Positions 44,977 through 53,620 of a DNA stretch of 64,000 nucleotides are shown here, one piece after another. The notes under the pieces were generated by a model. It was not told the DNA's origin, made no database searches, and saw nothing but the letters and a program-made list of their open reading frames with translations. The position numbers and the translations under genes are program-made. The stretch is from contig JAHHGV010000040.1 of NCBI GenBank assembly GCA_019359695.1, positions 1 through 64,000 of the forward strand. Direction: 5' to 3'. This stretch comes from Brasilonema angustatum HA4187-MV1 (GTDB lineage: Bacteria > Cyanobacteriota > Cyanobacteriia > Cyanobacteriales > Nostocaceae). The stretch's first letter is position 1, and each line of letters starts with the position of its first letter.

Positions 44977-45498
44977 AAGTTTTTATAAAATTATCGATTT
45001 CTTCTGACTCTAGCAAAACTTCCAGAAGCTTTAGAGCTTGCGGATACCGAGATAGTTTCAAGCCAGCAGATTGGCGGAGACATTTATAATACAGACAACC
45101 AAGAACGCCCAGGTTAACCCATGCCAAAACATCGGGACACAAGGAAGCAGATATTCTGAGGAAGGCGCTTAAAACAACCTAGAACATGAAAGAGCAGAAC
45201 AAGTTTGCTGCTTATGTTATGGGTTTTTGACACATTAGTTAGATAGCAGAAAACAACTTACCTTCAGTATAAAAACAAGCTTTTATAGTACTGGTGTACT
45301 ATAAAAAAATGATTAAGAAGGGTTGCGCAAGATTGTGTAACCCCTTACTTACTTGCTACACTCAAGGGTTACGTTTTGGAAGTTCAATACAGTGGTCAAT
45401 TATACATCTTAGTGCTTGATAGGTGGGTGAATTATGCCACAAAATGTATTGCACTGTCACACTCCATTCCTTAAAATAGTGACAGGAGGTGATAAAAT
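44977..45498. other. Mostly gene-free interval with inverted repeat and site J
   Basis: A perfect inverted repeat TTTATAGTAC/GTACTATAAA lies at 45282-45305 (4-nt loop) and a weak palindrome GGGTTGCGCAAGATTGTGTA then ACCCC at 45319-45343. A minus-strand frame at 44870-45142 (90 aa) overlaps the zinc-ribbon gene, and I give it little weight. GACAGGAGGTGATAAA at the end is the ribosome-binding site of the next gene. Confidence 0.5.
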
Positions 45499-45687
45499 AT
45501 GCCAAACAAAAACCCAGAAACAGATCACTTACCAAAAAATTACAGCATTTGGCGAGATGCCGAAGGTAAGAAGGTTGACACGAAGACAATGCGTTTTCCT
45601 GCTTATCTTGAAGAGAAACTACGAGCGATCGCCCTTAAGTTACACGCTCAGGAAATCGCTAAGCAAAAGGCGGAACAAGCCAAGTAG
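45499..45687 (+). CDS. Small basic protein, RHH-like (62 aa)
   Basis: A strong ribosome-binding site (AGGAGGTGATAAAAT) precedes the ATG. The core KKVDTKTMRFPAYLEEKLRA and a helix (IALKLHAQEIAKQKAEQAK) fit a ribbon-helix-helix-like DNA binder with one strand and two helices. It starts the replication block, so it may regulate it. No family is certain. Confidence 0.6.
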   Translation: MPNKNPETDHLPKNYSIWRDAEGKKVDTKTMRFPAYLEEKLRAIALKLHAQEIAKQKAEQAK

Positions 45688-45820
45688 CTCTTTAAAATTT
45701 AAACCCCTCAGCAGGTCCGAACTGCCAAAGGGTGTTCCCCTTCGTGCGAGTAAAAGCTCAATCGTTGTTCTTTAACAAAAAAGAGACTTTCGTTCAACGT
45801 TCAACAAAAAGGAGACTTTC

Positions 45821-46099
45821 ATGTCTAATTATAACTCTGTTCCTGGGGGACAGGGAATAGTCATTTGTACTAGTGAAGAAAGACAAAAGCAAGTAAAAGC
45901 GTACGGTGTAAACCCTAATTTCTTCCCAAAAACTTTAATTGCCAGATTGGCTGTTGTATGCTGCGAGAACAGCGATGCTGAATTGGTGAGTATAGCACAA
46001 ACAGACGATGCTGATTTAGGCTCAGTTGCTTTCTTTGTTTCAGAATTCAACAAAGGAAGCGTTAGCGTAGCTCCTCCAAAGGAGGCTCGCAATGACTAA
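45821..46099 (+). CDS. Hypothetical protein (92 aa)
   Basis: AAAAGGAGACTTTC stands before the ATG. The protein (YNSVPGGQGIVICTSEERQK; NFFPKTLIARLAVVCCENSD) is alpha/beta. Its last residues (KGSVSVAPPKEARND) are encoded by a small repeat-like GCGTTAGCGTAGCTCC at 46057-46090. It overlaps the next gene by 8 bp, so they are coupled. Not recognised. Confidence 0.55.
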   Translation: MSNYNSVPGGQGIVICTSEERQKQVKAYGVNPNFFPKTLIARLAVVCCENSDAELVSIAQTDDADLGSVAFFVSEFNKGSVSVAPPKEARND

Positions 46100-47282
46100 C
46101 GACAAAATCGAAGATCGCAGTCATCACCCCTTTGTCATTATTGACCTACGAATCTTAGAAATACCTTTGACAACGGAAGCCTTTAGAATTTACGCAGAAT
46201 TAAAGAAATACGCTAATTCCGAGGGGAAATGTTTCCCATCCTACACAAAGCTGGCTAAAGCGTTCAAAGGCTCATTTCCAGAAGGACACGAATCAACTTT
46301 AAAGAAAAAGGCGATCGCATCAGTTCAAGAATTAATTGAGTATGGCTTACTTACAAAAGAAGAAAGACCATACGCGGATACAGCAGCAAAAGTCTCTAAT
46401 TTGTACGTTTTAACACCTCCATCTAGCTGGAGGGAAAAAACAGAGGAAATATCTGGTTTATCTCACAAAAAACGCCCAAACCAAAAGAAAAACGAGAAAA
46501 AAACTCGTGAGTCAGCACTAGGTAGTTCCGAGTCAGCACCACCTCAAGGTAGTTCCGAGTCGGAACCACGTGGTGTCGAGTCAGCACTAGGTAGTTCCGA
46601 GTCAGCACCACCTCAAGGTAGTTCCGAGTCGGAACCACGTGGTGTCGAGTCAAGGACACTAACTAGATCCATAAAACTAGATCCAAAAGAAAGAGAAGGC
46701 GCGGCGCTTTGCGCCGCGCCTTCTCTCTCTTCTCAAGAAAATGCAAAGCAGCAAGAGAGCCAATTCACAGTTACCCCCTCTGACCAAAATCTCAACAACG
46801 TCAACTCAAACGAAACAACGTCAACTCAAGAGGACAAACTTCCCGTGCCACGCCGCAAAGCCGTAACGACTTCGCATAATGCATCTGCTATAAATAATGC
46901 ATTGTTGCAACCTCAAGAGTTGCCACCGTACAGATTGAGTAAGGAAGAGTTCCAACCTGAGTTTGTGAAATATTGGCAGGAAGAACTAGCCAAGAGTCCA
47001 GAGTGGAGAGAGAAACGCAAGGAGAAGCCCATGCAAGGCGATGCAAGGCGCTCTCTTTCCCGAATGCATAGAAACACCCCAGAGGAACTTTTGGGGGCTT
47101 GGGAGGCGTTTCTGGAGCGCAAAGAGAAAACGGAAGTTGCGATCGCCACTCGTGAACGATTAGTTGCAGAGGAACTTCCCCAGATTGAAGCGTTAACACC
47201 TATCGATTCTACAGCGCTGAAAGAGCGATTGATGCAAAGAGCCAAAAACGCGAAGTACAGACATTTGAGAAATAAGAATTAA
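46092..47282 (+). CDS. Replication initiator-like winged-helix protein
   Basis: 396 residues. The N-terminal 110 residues (IPLTTEAFRIYAELKKYANS, PSYTKLAKAFKGSFPEGHES, VQELIEYGLLTKEERPYAD) show the helix-turn-helix pattern of plasmid/phage initiators and primosomal DnaD-like proteins. A Ser/Glu/Pro-rich linker with a duplicated 23-residue unit and a Lys/Arg-rich segment follow; the C-terminal 110 residues are charged helices (FLERKEKTEVAIATRERLVA). It sits directly before DnaB, as phage helicase loaders or initiators do. The ribosome-binding site AAAGGAGG is 7 bp upstream. Confidence 0.65.
   Translation: MTNDKIEDRSHHPFVIIDLRILEIPLTTEAFRIYAELKKYANSEGKCFPSYTKLAKAFKGSFPEGHESTLKKKAIASVQELIEYGLLTKEERPYADTAAKVSNLYVLTPPSSWREKTEEISGLSHKKRPNQKKNEKKTRESALGSSESAPPQGSSESEPRGVESALGSSESAPPQGSSESEPRGVESRTLTRSIKLDPKEREGAALCAAPSLSSQENAKQQESQFTVTPSDQNLNNVNSNETTSTQEDKLPVPRRKAVTTSHNASAINNALLQPQELPPYRLSKEEFQPEFVKYWQEELAKSPEWREKRKEKPMQGDARRSLSRMHRNTPEELLGAWEAFLERKEKTEVAIATRERLVAEELPQIEALTPIDSTALKERLMQRAKNAKYRHLRNKN
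46509..46646 (+). repeat. Perfect tandem duplication of a 69-bp unit
   Basis: Two identical 69-bp units in frame (ESALGSSESAPPQGSSESEP, then RGV) within the linker of the initiator-like gene. Each unit itself consists of three similar 21-27 bp sub-blocks starting GAGTC. Likely a slippage expansion. Confidence 0.85.
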
Positions 47283-47286
47283 AGCA

Positions 47287-48660
47287 ATGACAAATGATGA
47301 AAGAATGGAAGCTCAAGGCTTTGAGTACTGGTTTGCCTTGGCTATCCAAACTGAAAGAGAACTATTAGGTCAAATTCTACTAGCCCCATCGGTATTTGAG
47401 ATGGTAGTAGACAAAGTTAAGCCAGAATACTTTGTTTCTGAGCAACACCGTCAAGTTTATTGCGCAATGTTCAGTGTGTATCAAGAGGATAACAAATTAC
47501 CTGATCTGATATCTATGCGTCATAAGTTAGTGTCAATTGATGCTTTGCCTGAGTTGGGTGGGCATATGTCCCTTATGCGCTTTTTAGTAGGCTTGATGGA
47601 TTCAGTAGTGAGTGCTGTTACTGTGGACATCAATGCTGAGTATGTCCAAAAATATTACCAAGACAGAAAAATACGAGAAATACCTGGTACTTTAGCGCAA
47701 ATAGCGGAAGATCACACAATTAGCCCAGAGGATAAATTGAGACAATTCGATGAGGTGATCGCAAGTGTCAGAGTAGAAGCCCAAGAAGAAGACAATAGGA
47801 CGCAATCCTTACAAGAAATTGGTATTAACTATTTCAGTTACTTAGAAAGCTTGAATGAAGGTGAAGAAAATGTCGCTAGTATCCCAACAGGTTTTTATGA
47901 CCTAGATATCATGCTAGCAGGTGGTTTTGGCAGAGGTGACTTAATCGTTATTGCTGGGCGTCCATCAATGGGAAAGTCAGCATTATTACAGTATACGTTG
48001 TATAAAATTGCTAAAGCAAGAGGGGAGAATGTTTTCTTATTCAGCTTAGAAATGAATAAACGTCAAGTTGCATCCAGGATACTTTCTGCAATAACAGAAA
48101 TTTCCTCAGATAGATTAAAGTTTGGGGGATATTCAGAATATGAGTGGACAAAAATATTACAGGCTATGGATGATTTCACTACCGCTCCGATGTGTATCTG
48201 TGACAAGTTTACCAGCGGATGGAGTGCGATCGCTTCCGAGTTTAAACGCCGCAGGATGCAATACGGTGATTTCTGTATCTTGGCTGTGGACTACTTGCAG
48301 CTGATGGCTGATGGTAGTGACCCACGCTTGGTCTATATCATCGGTGAAATTACGCGCCGTGCCAAGTTGCTAGCCCAAGAATATGAGATTCCCGTTATCT
48401 TGCTGTCTCAACTGTCGCGTGGGGTAGAACAGCGTCAAAACAAGCGACCAGTCCTAAGTGACCTTAGAGACTCAGGACGCATTGAGGAAGACGCAGATGT
48501 TGTATTGGCTCTCTACCGAGATGAGTATTACAATGGAGACTCACCTGACCGTGGAATTGCAGAAATCCTTGTGCTCAAAAATCGTAATGGTGCAACTGGG
48601 ACAGTCAAACTGTTGTTTGAACCTCAATTTTCCAGGTTCAAAAACTTAATTAAAAGATGA
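47287..48660 (+). CDS. dnaB: DnaB-like replicative helicase
   Basis: 457 residues. The DnaB N-terminal domain (LLGQILLAPSVFEMVVDKVK; FVSEQHRQVYCAMF) is followed by the RecA-like C-terminal domain with Walker A GRPSMGKSALLQY, Walker B CILAVDYLQLM, and SQLSRGVEQRQNKRPVLSDL (DnaB loop and arginine finger region). The ring unwinds DNA at the fork. It begins 4 bp after the initiator-like stop. It has no intein and has full length, so it should be functional. Confidence 0.93.
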   Translation: MTNDERMEAQGFEYWFALAIQTERELLGQILLAPSVFEMVVDKVKPEYFVSEQHRQVYCAMFSVYQEDNKLPDLISMRHKLVSIDALPELGGHMSLMRFLVGLMDSVVSAVTVDINAEYVQKYYQDRKIREIPGTLAQIAEDHTISPEDKLRQFDEVIASVRVEAQEEDNRTQSLQEIGINYFSYLESLNEGEENVASIPTGFYDLDIMLAGGFGRGDLIVIAGRPSMGKSALLQYTLYKIAKARGENVFLFSLEMNKRQVASRILSAITEISSDRLKFGGYSEYEWTKILQAMDDFTTAPMCICDKFTSGWSAIASEFKRRRMQYGDFCILAVDYLQLMADGSDPRLVYIIGEITRRAKLLAQEYEIPVILLSQLSRGVEQRQNKRPVLSDLRDSGRIEEDADVVLALYRDEYYNGDSPDRGIAEILVLKNRNGATGTVKLLFEPQFSRFKNLIKR

Positions 48661-48696
48661 AAACTACATTAAATTTCTCTTAACACAAAACAGAAA

Positions 48697-48727
48697 AAAC
48701 GTTTAAGTATCCTGTACTTAAACGTTT
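48697..48727 (+). terminator. Inverted repeat after dnaB
   Basis: AAACGTTTAAGTA and TACTTAAACGTTT pair perfectly around TCCTG, 37 bp after the dnaB stop. The stem is AT-rich, so it is a weak intrinsic terminator at best; it could also bind a dimeric protein. Confidence 0.5.
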
Positions 48728-49035
48728 CTAAGATATAGAGAAAGGTCTAACTTTTAAAGTTTCAAAGGAGACCTATTCCTAAATCATAACTCAACCGTAC
48801 TACAACCTTGCTTAAGCGTAGGACTTTAGAACTTTCTGGGATGAAAACCACCTCAAAGCCTTAGTGGATAAAGCAAATACGTTAACTTTGGTAAAAGTGC
48901 TTCAAACCCAGTGACAATAGGGTATGCGCTAAATTGATGTAAAATCCTTGCCAGTTCTAGGATTTCGACTCTTTTAAGCCTAGTTTTTTACAAAGTCCCA
49001 CTAAACCATTATCTTTGGATCTTGGTATTTAAAAA
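48728..49035. promoter_or_regulatory. Orphan promoter-leader cassette without a gene
   Basis: CTAAGATATAGAGAAAGG, then TTTCAAAGGAGACC, repeats the end of the early cassettes (TATAGAGAAA, CAAAGGAGAC), but no ORF follows; the first ATG gives only seven codons. The remaining DNA to 49035 has no gene I can see. This may be a deleted gene or a leader RNA. Confidence 0.4.
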
Positions 49036-49037
49036 AA

Positions 49038-49067
49038 GGTTGTGAAAATTTGCACACCCCTTTTTTC
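49038..49067. terminator. Palindrome site K, terminator-like
   Basis: AAAAAAAGGTTGTGAAAATT then TGCACACCCCTTTTTT: the dispersed palindrome core with an A-run before and a T-run after, so it could work as an intrinsic terminator on both strands. It lies 50 bp before the next gene. Confidence 0.55.
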
Positions 49068-49116
49068 ATATAAGGCTATACTATTTGTGATACTAAGATA
49101 TGGAGAAAGTTAAGTC

Positions 49117-51045
49117 ATGGCGCTCGCGTCAAAGACATCAAAGGAGACAGTTAAAACAGCATGGCGAAAAATGGTAGGAACTCGTTACTTGATAGAAGTA
49201 AGAGAGTTATTAGATGAAAAAACAGAAGAGAAGCTTTATCATCCTGTGGTTTTTAAAGATGGTCGCCTAGCGTTTTCATCAGGACTATTGAAAGACAAAG
49301 AAGCTGCTATTACCTGGGCAGTTGTTAATTATCATGAGGACTCTGGTGATTTAAAAGAATTGCTTAGAGAAGGCGGAACAACAGAAATTGACATAGACAT
49401 TGAACTGGTAAGAGAACATCCCAAGAACAAAGAGGTTTATGGGGAAGAAAACTACAGTGACCTCATCAAGTTTATGGATGTTAATGAGCCAGAGGTATCT
49501 AGAATTGAAATTAACGTCCAAGGTTTGGTAGTTAAGGGTAACAGACGTACTCATGTTGCACGTTTATTAAATCAGAAATACGATCGCCTGAAATTCCCTA
49601 GACTCCCTGTCAGAGTTCGTCATTATGTCAATGAAGATGATGAAATGAAAGCATTGTTATTAGACAATGCTGGACAAAGACAGAAGACAGTTGAGCAAAA
49701 GTTGAAAGAGTGGGATCTCTACAAAATTATTGAGGAACGTAGAGCAAGACAAAGAATGTCTGCTGGCGCTTCCTCCCGCTGGGCATCAGAGGACGACCCT
49801 ACTGTTATTGAGTTCAACAAGGATGAGGATAAAGGGGTTAGAAGTGCTGACAAATCAGCAAGACAAGCCGGGTTTGGTAGTTCCGGTAGTGCGAGGACAG
49901 CTAAGAAGGTAAATACTTTTGCTGACTCAGTGCAAGCAACTCACCCGCAGTTAGCAACGGGTTTAAAGCAAATTACAAACAAATCAATCAATGCTGGGCA
50001 TGAAATTGTTAGACTTGCTGAGCAAGAGGGCAATGATGTTGCACAGCAAGTTATTGCAAGAATTCAAGCAGTCCCCACGGCAGGCGCTAAAAAGGTCAAT
50101 GTGAAGGCGGCGATCGCCGATGTTAAGCGTGAAAATGCAATACAACAGATCGGAGAAAAGACCTTAGAAACTCAAGAGGAACGTATCAAGATATATGAAG
50201 GTTACAGTGATCAGCCTTCAGACAATTACATGACACCTGAAGACATCCTCAAGATGGTTCAAGATGTCTTTGGTGAGGAGGGTATAACTACAGATATGTT
50301 TGCTGACCTCACTAAGCGAGTACCAGCTAAAAATCATATCACCATTAGAGAAAATGCCTTAGACCCTAAAACAAAAGTTGAAGGCAATGTATGGGCAAAT
50401 ATTCTTTACTCAAAGCAAGGCGCGTGCTTTGAGGCTATTGACCGCGAAATCAGGAAGAATCACATTAACCGTGTTCTCGTGCTTGCTGAATCGGGAGTAC
50501 TCAACAACCAGCGGACTCAACCCATTATTGCTGACCACAAGTTTATTGCAATGACTTACCTTGGTAGAATCGATTTTATACCAGGTGAATATCTTGAGTA
50601 CCGCAAGAAAAAGGAGAAAGAAGCTAGGCTACGAGAGGTTAAAGAACTGACCGGAAATGAAGACGCGGTTCTTACTGAAGAACCGGAGGTAGAAACCCGT
50701 GAGGCGAAGAATAGCCGCATTAACTCCGTTTTCTTGTTCTATGACTCAGTAGGCGACCGCATTGACCAGTTTATCAAGATTTTTGGTGCGCGTGGTCAGA
50801 TTTGGTATCCACAACCGATTTCTTCCACCATCTCCTCTCAAATATTTAATCTCCCTTGGGAAAATAATGAACAGATATTCATGGGGCATAAGCTCTCTGT
50901 CCATGAATTAAGTAACGAGTTGTGGGAATCTCGCATAGATGACCAATTCATTGATGATTGTTCACCTGATAGCCGTTTCGCTAAAGCTACAGCGATCGCC
51001 CGATGCATTCTTGAAACTTCCTCCTCGAAATCTCTTTATTTGTAA
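49117..51045 (+). CDS. ParB-like nuclease-fold protein fused to a degenerate adenine methyltransferase
   Basis: 642 residues. Residues about 85-170 form a ParB-like domain (DIELVREHPKNKEVYGEENY; QGLVVKGNRRTHVARLLNQK). A helical middle (about 190-340) leads to a domain like the phage Dam-type adenine methyltransferase: NYMTPEDILKMVQDVFGEE fits its start, and VWANILYSKQGACFEAIDRE occupies the place of the catalytic NPPY, which is lost (ANILY). Activity as a methyltransferase is therefore doubtful. The protein may bind DNA in segregation or transcription control. CTAAGATATGGAGAAAG before the gene resembles the early cassette -10 region. Confidence 0.7.
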   Translation: MALASKTSKETVKTAWRKMVGTRYLIEVRELLDEKTEEKLYHPVVFKDGRLAFSSGLLKDKEAAITWAVVNYHEDSGDLKELLREGGTTEIDIDIELVREHPKNKEVYGEENYSDLIKFMDVNEPEVSRIEINVQGLVVKGNRRTHVARLLNQKYDRLKFPRLPVRVRHYVNEDDEMKALLLDNAGQRQKTVEQKLKEWDLYKIIEERRARQRMSAGASSRWASEDDPTVIEFNKDEDKGVRSADKSARQAGFGSSGSARTAKKVNTFADSVQATHPQLATGLKQITNKSINAGHEIVRLAEQEGNDVAQQVIARIQAVPTAGAKKVNVKAAIADVKRENAIQQIGEKTLETQEERIKIYEGYSDQPSDNYMTPEDILKMVQDVFGEEGITTDMFADLTKRVPAKNHITIRENALDPKTKVEGNVWANILYSKQGACFEAIDREIRKNHINRVLVLAESGVLNNQRTQPIIADHKFIAMTYLGRIDFIPGEYLEYRKKKEKEARLREVKELTGNEDAVLTEEPEVETREAKNSRINSVFLFYDSVGDRIDQFIKIFGARGQIWYPQPISSTISSQIFNLPWENNEQIFMGHKLSVHELSNELWESRIDDQFIDDCSPDSRFAKATAIARCILETSSSKSLYL

Positions 51046-51052
51046 TGTGGGC

Positions 51053-51076
51053 AGGGTGTACAAATTTGCACACCCT
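51053..51076. promoter_or_regulatory. Dispersed palindrome, site L
   Basis: AGGGTGTACAAATTTGCACA then CCCT, core 51058-51071, 60 bp before the next start and just after the ParB-fusion stop. Confidence 0.75.
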
Positions 51077-51136
51077 TACCAAAAATCATTTGTCATTTAA
51101 TTAAAGTCAAATAATTAAAGTCAAGCAGATGAGAGT

Positions 51137-52171
51137 ATGAACCACAAAAGTGATCCAGAAACATTATTTAGAGGTGCGGGAGTTGAAGTTTCCCCAGGTA
51201 TGTCCATAGATGAAATACTAGACAAATCTGGCTTAAATTGGGAGGTTGTTGTAGAACGTCCATTCTATGGTTATAAGGTAGGTAAGGAGGTGCAGTCTAG
51301 GGGGCGGTCAATTGTCTACAGAACCGACACTATGCAGGACTTAACCTACTCATCGAATGACTGGAAACCATATCAAAACAGGAGATTCTTAAGCGATTTT
51401 AGTAACTTTTGCGATCGCAACGGGTTACAAATTGAGAGAATTGGTTATCTACCAAGCGGGGAAGATCAGTTTAGTTTGGGGAATATGGTTTTTATAACTG
51501 CACTTGTCCCAGAGGATTTAAACGGGGTATTCATGTTAGACAAGGATGACGTAACTGTTATGCGTGTCCTTGCTTACAACTATCACACGTATGGTAGAGG
51601 TAGTGGATTCCTGACGATGGCAGAGCGACTTATTTGTACAAATGGGATGACTGTTCTTACCCGTGGGATGGTAGAAACTATGAAACACATTCAGTCACAT
51701 ATAGGCGATCGCCAGTATGTCTCTACTCTTCTTGAGTCGCTAAAAGTACAGATTAACTCTTACCGCGAAAACTTAAAGTTGTTAGCTAGTACACCCGTTA
51801 AGCCAGGGGAAGCTTTTCAACTTTTCAAGCATTTACTAGGTAGTTCCAAAAAACCGGATGATAAGCAAGAACCAATCGTTAAAGCTTGCTTCTCCATTTT
51901 CCAGGGTGAGATGGATGAGGTGTTAGCTTTACAAGGCGTAGATTTGGGGATGAATACCTTGAGTGCATATCAGACTTATTACGGCATATTGCAGGCGTTA
52001 ACCGCCTATAAAACTCATTTCAGCGGTGATGTGTCATCTAGCTCTTATTTACAAAGCCGAATTCAAGGAAAGAGCGCCAAGCTTGTCAATGCTTTTTACC
52101 TAAGCTTGGTAGAGAAAGCAAAAAAGCAGCAACAAAAACAACAAATGATAAGTATAGGAATTTATTACTAA
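51137..52171 (+). CDS. DUF932-like phage/plasmid protein
   Basis: 344 residues. The order PGMSIDEILDKSGLNWEVVV, YKVGKEVQSRGRSIVYRTDT, KPYQNRRFLSDFSNF, and AERLICTNGMTVLTRGMVET fits the DUF932/phage-plasmid-like family (recalled). Members occur on plasmids and phages; their function is not established, though a role in DNA replication or repair is suspected from context. Here it follows the ParB-like gene. A weak ribosome-binding site (GATGAGAG) precedes the ATG. Confidence 0.75.
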   Translation: MNHKSDPETLFRGAGVEVSPGMSIDEILDKSGLNWEVVVERPFYGYKVGKEVQSRGRSIVYRTDTMQDLTYSSNDWKPYQNRRFLSDFSNFCDRNGLQIERIGYLPSGEDQFSLGNMVFITALVPEDLNGVFMLDKDDVTVMRVLAYNYHTYGRGSGFLTMAERLICTNGMTVLTRGMVETMKHIQSHIGDRQYVSTLLESLKVQINSYRENLKLLASTPVKPGEAFQLFKHLLGSSKKPDDKQEPIVKACFSIFQGEMDEVLALQGVDLGMNTLSAYQTYYGILQALTAYKTHFSGDVSSSSYLQSRIQGKSAKLVNAFYLSLVEKAKKQQQKQQMISIGIYY

Positions 52172-52184
52172 AAAGGAAAAATCA

Positions 52185-53099
52185 ATGCCTAGATCTACAT
52201 CTACAACTAAAACTACAGCTAAAAAGACCAGAGCCACAAAAGCAAAAGCACCTGCTAAACCCAAGACTCAAGCAGCTGGTGTGTCGTTCGCTCAATTACA
52301 AAGAGATGCCTTACAACTTGGTTACAAAGTTACTAAGTCAGTAAAAGGTATTACTGCGTCCAAAGATGGTCTGAAACCTGAAAAAGTTCTGTTTGCTGGA
52401 ATTAAGGATTTTGAAACCTGGCTTGATGGTAAAATAGCTAATGGAGCGCAGGAAAGCGAGTTACTAAAGCAAGAAGAGGGCGAAGAATCTGAAGCCACAA
52501 AAGCAAAAGTACCTGCTAAACCCAAGACTCAATCAACTGGCGTGTCATTCGCTCAATTACAAAGAGATGCCTTGCAACTTGGTTACAAAATTACTAGGTC
52601 AGCAAAGGGTATTACCGCGTCTAAAGATGGTCTTGAATCTGAAAAAATTCTCTTTGCTGGGGTTAAGGATTTTGAAACCTGGCTTGATAGCAAAATAGCT
52701 AATGAAGCGCAGGAAAGTAAGTTACTAAGGCAAGAAGAGGACGAAGAAACTGAGGATTTGCAACAGGATGAATCAGGAGAGGATACTGAGGAGGATATAC
52801 CTTCTAGTAAAAACGTCAATCTCATTGACAGGAAGACTGAATCATTCTTCTACAGCTGCATCCCTCTTAACTCGGAAGCAAAGCAAAGGATACAGGACTT
52901 ACATGACCTATGTGATTATGATTCCTTGGACGCCTGGACTAAGGTACAAGTCTGCAAAGCATTCCAATTACCTTCTAATATCAATGACTTAGACATGGCT
53001 GAAATTATCGCCAGACTAGGACTATCTTTGAAGGTGTATGAGCATCCGGATTTGGTACTTGCTTATGATGTTTATGATCCACAAGCAGCAAAACCCTGA
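52185..53099 (+). CDS. Protein with a duplicated 84-residue DNA-binding-like unit
   Basis: 304 residues: a basic Lys/Thr-rich tail, then two copies of an 84-residue unit (AKAPAKPKTQAAGVSFAQLQ ... ITASKDGLKPEKVLFAGIKD), an acidic linker (EDLQQDESGEDTEEDIPSS) and a C-terminal helical domain (AEIIARLGLSLKVYEHPDLV). The tail resembles histone-like ends (AKKTRATKAKAPAKPK), so nucleic-acid binding is likely. The two units differ at about 15 of 84 positions. No family recognised. A ribosome-binding site AAAAGGAAAA lies before the ATG. Confidence 0.65.
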   Translation: MPRSTSTTKTTAKKTRATKAKAPAKPKTQAAGVSFAQLQRDALQLGYKVTKSVKGITASKDGLKPEKVLFAGIKDFETWLDGKIANGAQESELLKQEEGEESEATKAKVPAKPKTQSTGVSFAQLQRDALQLGYKITRSAKGITASKDGLESEKILFAGVKDFETWLDSKIANEAQESKLLRQEEDEETEDLQQDESGEDTEEDIPSSKNVNLIDRKTESFFYSCIPLNSEAKQRIQDLHDLCDYDSLDAWTKVQVCKAFQLPSNINDLDMAEIIARLGLSLKVYEHPDLVLAYDVYDPQAAKP

Positions 53100-53140
53100 C
53101 TTTTTAAAAGTATCAAGAATACAGTTAGATGAGAATTGCG

Positions 53141-53166
53141 AGGGTGGTACAAATTTGTACTACCCT
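53141..53166. promoter_or_regulatory. Dispersed palindrome, site M
   Basis: AGGGTGGTACAAATTTGTAC then TACCCT, core 53147-53160, 20 bp before the terminase block. It is the strongest copy after site F (one mismatch in the outer arm). Confidence 0.8.
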
Positions 53167-53188
53167 TTTATATCTTTGTTGAGCTATT

Positions 53189-53620
53189 ATGTTGGAGGTG
53201 CTCAAGGGCAAAGTAGTGATGGAAGGCTTTACACCGAAACAAGAAAGAGCAATTGTCCTATTTGCTCAAGGAAGACGTATTGCAGAGGTTGCTCAAGAGT
53301 TAGATGTATCGCATCGCACAGTAGAAAAATGGAGGACTGATAAAAATTTCAAGAATGCAATACGGCTCACTGTTCGTGAAACTTCTATCCAAGTACTTGA
53401 TGAGGTTGTGGAAGCTGGGAGAGCAGCTATAGGTTATTTACGCACGGTGGTAGGGGATACAAAGGCGACGGAGCAGGGGAGGATAAGGGCGGCGATCGCA
53501 ATCCTGGACAATCTCAAAAGCTGGCGAGAAATTGACCTAGAAGAGCGTCTAGAAGCCATAGAGGAGAAATTTAATGGGAATCCTGCACAAGGCTCGTATT
53601 CAGTCGCGGAAAAAAATTAA
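53189..53620 (+). CDS. Terminase small subunit-like HTH protein
   Basis: 143 residues (or 133 from the ATG at 53219). The helix-turn-helix QGRRIAEVAQELDVSHRTVE then KWRTDKNF, with a following helical oligomerisation region (ETSIQVLDEVVEAGRAAIGY), fits phBC6A51-type small terminases that recognise the packaging site. It overlaps the large subunit gene by 47 bp. The start is uncertain. Confidence 0.75.
   Translation: MLEVLKGKVVMEGFTPKQERAIVLFAQGRRIAEVAQELDVSHRTVEKWRTDKNFKNAIRLTVRETSIQVLDEVVEAGRAAIGYLRTVVGDTKATEQGRIRAAIAILDNLKSWREIDLEERLEAIEEKFNGNPAQGSYSVAEKN

Noticed and set aside
44870-45142. Minus-strand 90-codon ORF overlapping the zinc-ribbon gene
   Set aside because: It overlaps a better-supported gene, has no ribosome-binding site that I see, and no recognisable domain; kept only as a remark.
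46423-46659. Minus-strand repetitive ORF
   Set aside because: It is the antisense of the duplicated 69-bp linker unit.
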